This document shows positions 7,500-9,579 of a DNA stretch of 9,579 nucleotides, in pieces. The stretch's first letter is position 1. The number at the start of each line of letters is the position of its first letter. This DNA is from CAYJEQ01 sp964369235 (GTDB taxonomy: Bacteria > Bacillota > Clostridia > Oscillospirales > Ruminococcaceae), in contig CAYJEQ010000088.1 of assembly GCA_964369235.1 (NCBI GenBank), forward strand, positions 1 to 9,579. Reading direction: 5' to 3'. The translations under genes and the position numbers were made by a program. The notes under the pieces are model-generated. The model searched no databases. It had not been told where the DNA came from and saw nothing but the letters and a program-made list of their open reading frames with translations.

Positions 7500-7540
7500 A
7501 AAAAAACCCTTGTTTACGCATACACATAAACAAAGGTTTT
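7500..7540 (-). terminator. ilv attenuator (intrinsic terminator upstream of ilvA)
   Basis: On the minus strand a 14-bp stem with one T-G wobble (arms 7540-7527 and 7516-7503, 10-nt loop) is followed by an uninterrupted T-run (7506-7500, partly shared with the stem). It lies between the leader ORF stop (7550) and ilvA, 76 nt before the start codon, so it must be overcome for the operon to be transcribed. Confidence 0.9.
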
Positions 7541-7595
7541 ATATATTCACTATGCTAAGGCCATTGTGAAACTATATCCATGTTTATGGGTATGC
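7518..7595 (-). promoter_or_regulatory. antiterminator pairing of the ilv leader RNA
   Basis: GCATAC (7595-7590) pairs with GTATGC (7523-7518), and CATAAACA (7588-7581) pairs with TGTTTATG (7532-7525): 14 base pairs with one C-T mismatch between them. The downstream arm is the 5' arm and loop of the attenuator, so the two structures exclude each other. The upstream arm lies just after the branched-chain codons of the leader ORF. It can instead fold on itself (ATACCCAT 7593-7586 with ATGGATAT 7581-7574, one mismatch). That local hairpin is enclosed by a perfect 8-bp stem between 7630-7623 (within the Ile-Val-Lys codons) and 7570-7563. Confidence 0.75.
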
Positions 7596-7669
7596 CAATT
7601 AGTGAAGACTATCAGGACAGCCTTCACAATAATAATGACTAGATTCATAAATGGATTGTAGTTCATCAT
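7550..7669 (-). CDS. ilv leader peptide, 39 aa, rich in Leu/Val/Ile codons
   Basis: A short ORF that begins with tandem ATG ATG and ends TAG at 7552-7550. Codons 10-21 read LVIIIVKAVLIV, so 10 of 12 are branched-chain codons, followed by Phe-Thr. GTGAGGAC lies 3 nt before the ATG, an excellent ribosome binding site, and a consensus promoter sits about 50 nt upstream. Together with the terminator and antiterminator behind it, this matches the logic of the E. coli ilvL and Lactococcus leu-ilv leaders: ribosomes stall when Ile-, Val- or Leu-tRNA is scarce and favour antitermination. There is no homology claim to IlvL. The peptide is hydrophobic, so a small membrane peptide is an alternative reading, but the placement strongly favours a regulatory leader. 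It is too short for usual ORF calling. Confidence 0.85.
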   Translation of the reverse strand: MMNYNPFMNLVIIIVKAVLIVFTNWHTHKHGYSFTMALA

Positions 7670-7721
7670 AATGTCCTCACAATTAATATTTTAGATTAGT
7701 AAATCAATAATTCACTACAAT

Positions 7722-7750
7722 ATTTTAATACATAAAAGCGGCTTTGTCAA
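7722..7750 (-). promoter_or_regulatory. sigma-A promoter of the ilv operon
   Basis: On the minus strand TTGACA (7750-7745) is followed after exactly 17 bp by TAAAAT (7727-7722). Predicted start near 7715, about 46 nt before the leader ATG. It is divergent from the promoter of the 363-aa gene, with roughly 100 bp of AT-rich DNA between them. I see no convincing CodY-like palindrome there. Confidence 0.85.
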
Positions 7751-7844
7751 TAGTTTACTTAAATAAAGTGTGTTTTTGTAATAAACATCTATTATGCTTT
7801 GTCTTTTATGTGATTTTATACATATTATATCCTGTATTTTTTAT

Positions 7845-7873
7845 TTGTAGTTATCTTTGTGTAATGGTATAAT
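7845..7873 (+). promoter_or_regulatory. extended -10 promoter of the 363-aa gene
   Basis: TGGTATAAT at 7865-7873 combines an extended -10 (TGn) with a perfect TATAAT. The -35 is poor (TTGTAG 7845-7850, 17-bp spacing), as expected for extended -10 promoters. The transcript would start near 7880, leaving about 100 nt of 5' UTR, which contains a small possible hairpin (CCCAT near 7902 with GTGGG near 7914) but no riboswitch I can recognise. Confidence 0.65.
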
Positions 7874-7982
7874 TTTACTTATACATTATTCTGTGTAAAC
7901 CCCCATCAATGTGTGGGCAAATAGCTATGCTACTAGAAAAGGATTTATACCCCAAACATCAAAAAAGGAAGGGACACTAATT

Positions 7983-9074
7983 ATGACCACATTAACATTT
8001 AAAGATTTAGTGGCTAAATCATGGCAGGACTTTATTACAAAAGAAGCAGACCTACAAACACTTATCACCAAAAAAGCTGATCCAGAGGAGATATTTGACC
8101 TTATCCACAGCATATTCCCTGTTAACGGCATAGGCTTTGAGTTTGCTAATAAAAAAGATGGTAAATTCGAGCTGGTTTTCACCACTTCTGGCAATATATC
8201 CCTATTATATTCCATAGCCTATATAATAAAGTATATGCCACCACAGATTAAAGATAAGTGGATTATATCCTTAGGAAAAGCCCCTGGGAATTTCGGCCTT
8301 AGAATGGGGGATCACACCATTGACGGTGGTGATGTTTCCCTATGGTATGAGAAACAGGATAACTATCTTAATATTAACCTATACTGCCCAGCGCTAAAAG
8401 AACTCCAAGCTCAGGATAAAGGTCAATATGAACATATACTATATCTAATGCTAGAGGCTACCTTAGGAGAGATTGTTTACCATAAATTCATGGGTATGGT
8501 AAACTTTTTAACAGAGCCTATGGAGGGGGACTCTATTACCATGGACAAGCTACTGCCTACTCTAGAGGAGTTGGGATTTGATATTAATTATCCCTTTGAC
8601 CTAGATAATCTAAGATATACTGGCTATCAGTGCAAACCTAATGAAGACCCTAACTGCCCCTTCCGTCATGATGTTTACGCCGGTGCCAGTGGATTTTACG
8701 AACTGCTACAGTTTTTCTTCCATGATGATGATTACTATGTTACTACCTTTAGAGATAATCACAGTCTAGCTGGTTGTTTGTACTACCCTGTTGAGGGTAT
8801 CCCCCATGATAAAATACTAGACATTAGAGAGGAGATATTTGAGAATATCCTCTCCCTATGTGGCAATGAGGCTGTTACCTATATTGGAGGTGCCACAGGG
8901 GTACTTCACAGCTATGTAGATGTGCTAGTTTGGGATGTAGAGGCATTTACCAAGGCTGCCACCCAGGTTTTCGCAAAGCTGGATATCCCTACAGCCTATC
9001 TTTGTGAGATAGTAGAAAACCCACAGAAAATCGCCCTAAAACACCCACCTCATAGAATAATCCCTAGAAGATAA
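7983..9074 (+). CDS. uncharacterized 363-aa cytosolic protein
   Basis: I chose ATG 7983 (MTTLTFKDLVAKSW), with GGAAGGG 9 nt upstream; the frame is open back to 7911, but that part has no ribosome site and reads unlike protein. There is no signal peptide or membrane segment, and the product is acidic and rich in aromatics. The first half (about 48-176) follows a pattern I associate with uncharacterized proteins: FELVFTTSGNISLLYSIAYI, then WIISLGKAPG, an aligned NINLYCPALKEL, and a helix ending TLGEIVYHKFMGMVNFL. The second half has HDVYAGASGFYELLQFFFHD, four Cys (217, 225, 265, 293) not arranged as a clear metal site, and GGATGVLHSYVDVLVWD near 302-318. I cannot assign a function. The gene stands alone, divergent from the ilv operon, with its own promoter and a downstream hairpin. 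CTAG content matches the ilv genes, so it looks native. Confidence 0.88.
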   Translation: MTTLTFKDLVAKSWQDFITKEADLQTLITKKADPEEIFDLIHSIFPVNGIGFEFANKKDGKFELVFTTSGNISLLYSIAYIIKYMPPQIKDKWIISLGKAPGNFGLRMGDHTIDGGDVSLWYEKQDNYLNINLYCPALKELQAQDKGQYEHILYLMLEATLGEIVYHKFMGMVNFLTEPMEGDSITMDKLLPTLEELGFDINYPFDLDNLRYTGYQCKPNEDPNCPFRHDVYAGASGFYELLQFFFHDDDYYVTTFRDNHSLAGCLYYPVEGIPHDKILDIREEIFENILSLCGNEAVTYIGGATGVLHSYVDVLVWDVEAFTKAATQVFAKLDIPTAYLCEIVENPQKIALKHPPHRIIPRR

Positions 9075-9112
9075 ACTAGGGTATATTCCCATTAATAAGA
9101 TTATCCCAATAC

Positions 9113-9150
9113 AAGGCACAAACCAAGGAATTAACCAAGGTTTGTGCCTT
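9113..9150 (+). terminator. terminator-like hairpin after the 363-aa gene
   Basis: A perfect 12-bp stem (AAGGCACAAACC 9113-9124 with GGTTTGTGCCTT 9139-9150) around a 14-nt loop, 38 nt after the stop codon. The T-run that follows is short and interrupted (TGTGGTTTATT), so efficiency is uncertain. Confidence 0.6.
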
Positions 9151-9181
9151 TGTGGTTTATTAGTGTAACCCCCTTTCCTTT

Positions 9182-9350
9182 TAGGTGGTGGGTGATGTTA
9201 GATATTAACCCATGTCATATATAGGGGAAAACCTGTGTGTTCGTCCTGTAGGTGGTGATTGATGTTGTCTAATAACTCAGCCTAGTGCACAGCACCCTTA
9301 TAGTGGGGTGATTATTGTTATATGTTTACTCAGCCTAAAGCCACAGCACC
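9182..9350. repeat. three degenerate tandem repeats in gene-free DNA
   Basis: TAGGTGGTG-n2-TGATGTT occurs at 9182 and 9249, and a diverged copy starts at 9301 (TAGTGGGGTGATTATTGTT). Copies 2 and 3 also share ACTCAGCCTA (9275-9284 and 9328-9337) and CACAGCACC (9288-9296 and 9342-9350), giving a unit of about 53 bp. Nothing suggests translation. It could be a decayed repeat family or a structured non-coding RNA. Confidence 0.45.
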
Positions 9351-9354
9351 TCAG

Positions 9355-9579
9355 CCGGGGGCGTTGCCCCATACATTTACAGCTGTAGTCTATTTGTATA
9401 CCAAATACCCCACCGTACTTTTATCGTCAGATAAAATTGTAGGCACTGTTTGAATAAATTCAAACAGGCAAGTTTTCGCAAGCAAAAACATTGCAACTCA
9501 AGAGATGTGGATTATAGAGTGGTGAGTCAGGGAAGGGCTATATTCACCCTTCCCTAACAACTGGGCACAGAACAATGAG
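9355..9579. repeat. cluster of inverted repeats in gene-free 3' region
   Basis: The whole stretch 9075-9579 lacks a supportable gene. After the repeats it holds a GGGGC-GTT-GCCCC hairpin (about 9358-9370), TTTTATC-GTCA-GATAAAA (9419-9436), a perfect 10-bp inverted repeat CTGTTTGAAT-AA-ATTCAAACAG (9446-9467), and AGGGAAGGG/CCCTTCCCT (9529-9537 and 9547-9555). None has a terminator T-run. The 9446-9467 palindrome could be an operator for a gene beyond the right edge. Confidence 0.45.

Noticed and set aside
7424..7501. Upstream start of ilvA giving 427 residues
   Set aside because: The added residues (MCFRGFFQRC...) are not family-like and overlap the attenuator T-run, and GGAGG lies just before ATG 7423.
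7424..7750. T-box riboswitch upstream of ilvA
   Set aside because: The position fits, but there is no T-box motif or Stem I signature; a translated leader with terminator and antiterminator explains the region better.
7911..7982. Upstream start of the 363-aa gene
   Set aside because: No ribosome site at 7911, while GGAAGGG precedes ATG 7983 at good spacing.
9182..9350. CRISPR array
   Set aside because: The repeats are degenerate, with unequal spacing and no constant repeat-spacer structure, and no cas genes are present.

Overview
The window looks like a piece of a low-GC, Clostridia-like Bacillota chromosome, in scaffold form with one 100-N gap. The reasons are AT-rich codon use, strong GGAGG-type ribosome binding sites, consensus sigma-A promoters, a type II tRNA-Ser with encoded CCA, and a clostridial-style large serine recombinase. 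I cannot name a genus. The core genes are unusually rich in the tetranucleotide CTAG, whereas the recombinase gene nearly lacks it.

Left end (1-2480): the tail of an integrated mobile element. It holds the last codons of one gene, a small frameshifted gene overlapping it, and a large serine recombinase whose reading frame continues through several terminator hairpins and into the antisense strand of a tRNA-Ser(GGA) gene. A 29-bp direct repeat (28/29 identical) covers the 3' end of the tRNA and the start of its terminator. Its second copy lies 198 bp away, inside the recombinase frame. This is the layout expected of attachment-site scars at a tRNA gene.

Middle (2480-7750, minus strand): the tRNA-Ser promoter, a small two-helix membrane protein, and then a branched-chain amino acid operon read right to left: promoter, leader peptide, attenuator, ilvA (threonine deaminase), assembly gap, ilvC (ketol-acid reductoisomerase), a 92-bp palindromic MITE-like insertion, ilvD (dihydroxyacid dehydratase), and a terminator hairpin. 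No acetolactate synthase gene (ilvB/ilvN) is visible; the gap between ilvA and ilvC could hide one.

The most interesting object is the ilv leader (about 7500-7750). A consensus promoter is followed by a 39-codon ORF in which 10 of 12 consecutive codons are Leu, Val or Ile. After it come mutually exclusive RNA structures: a 14-bp terminator, an antiterminator of 14 pairs with one mismatch, and a protector fold that overlaps the branched-chain codons. This reads as ribosome-mediated transcription attenuation, not the T-box control usual for ilv operons in Bacillota.

Right end (7750-9579): a divergent gene for an uncharacterized 363-residue cytosolic protein, with its own extended -10 promoter, followed by about 500 bp without a gene. 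That stretch holds a terminator-like hairpin, degenerate repeats and several perfect inverted repeats.
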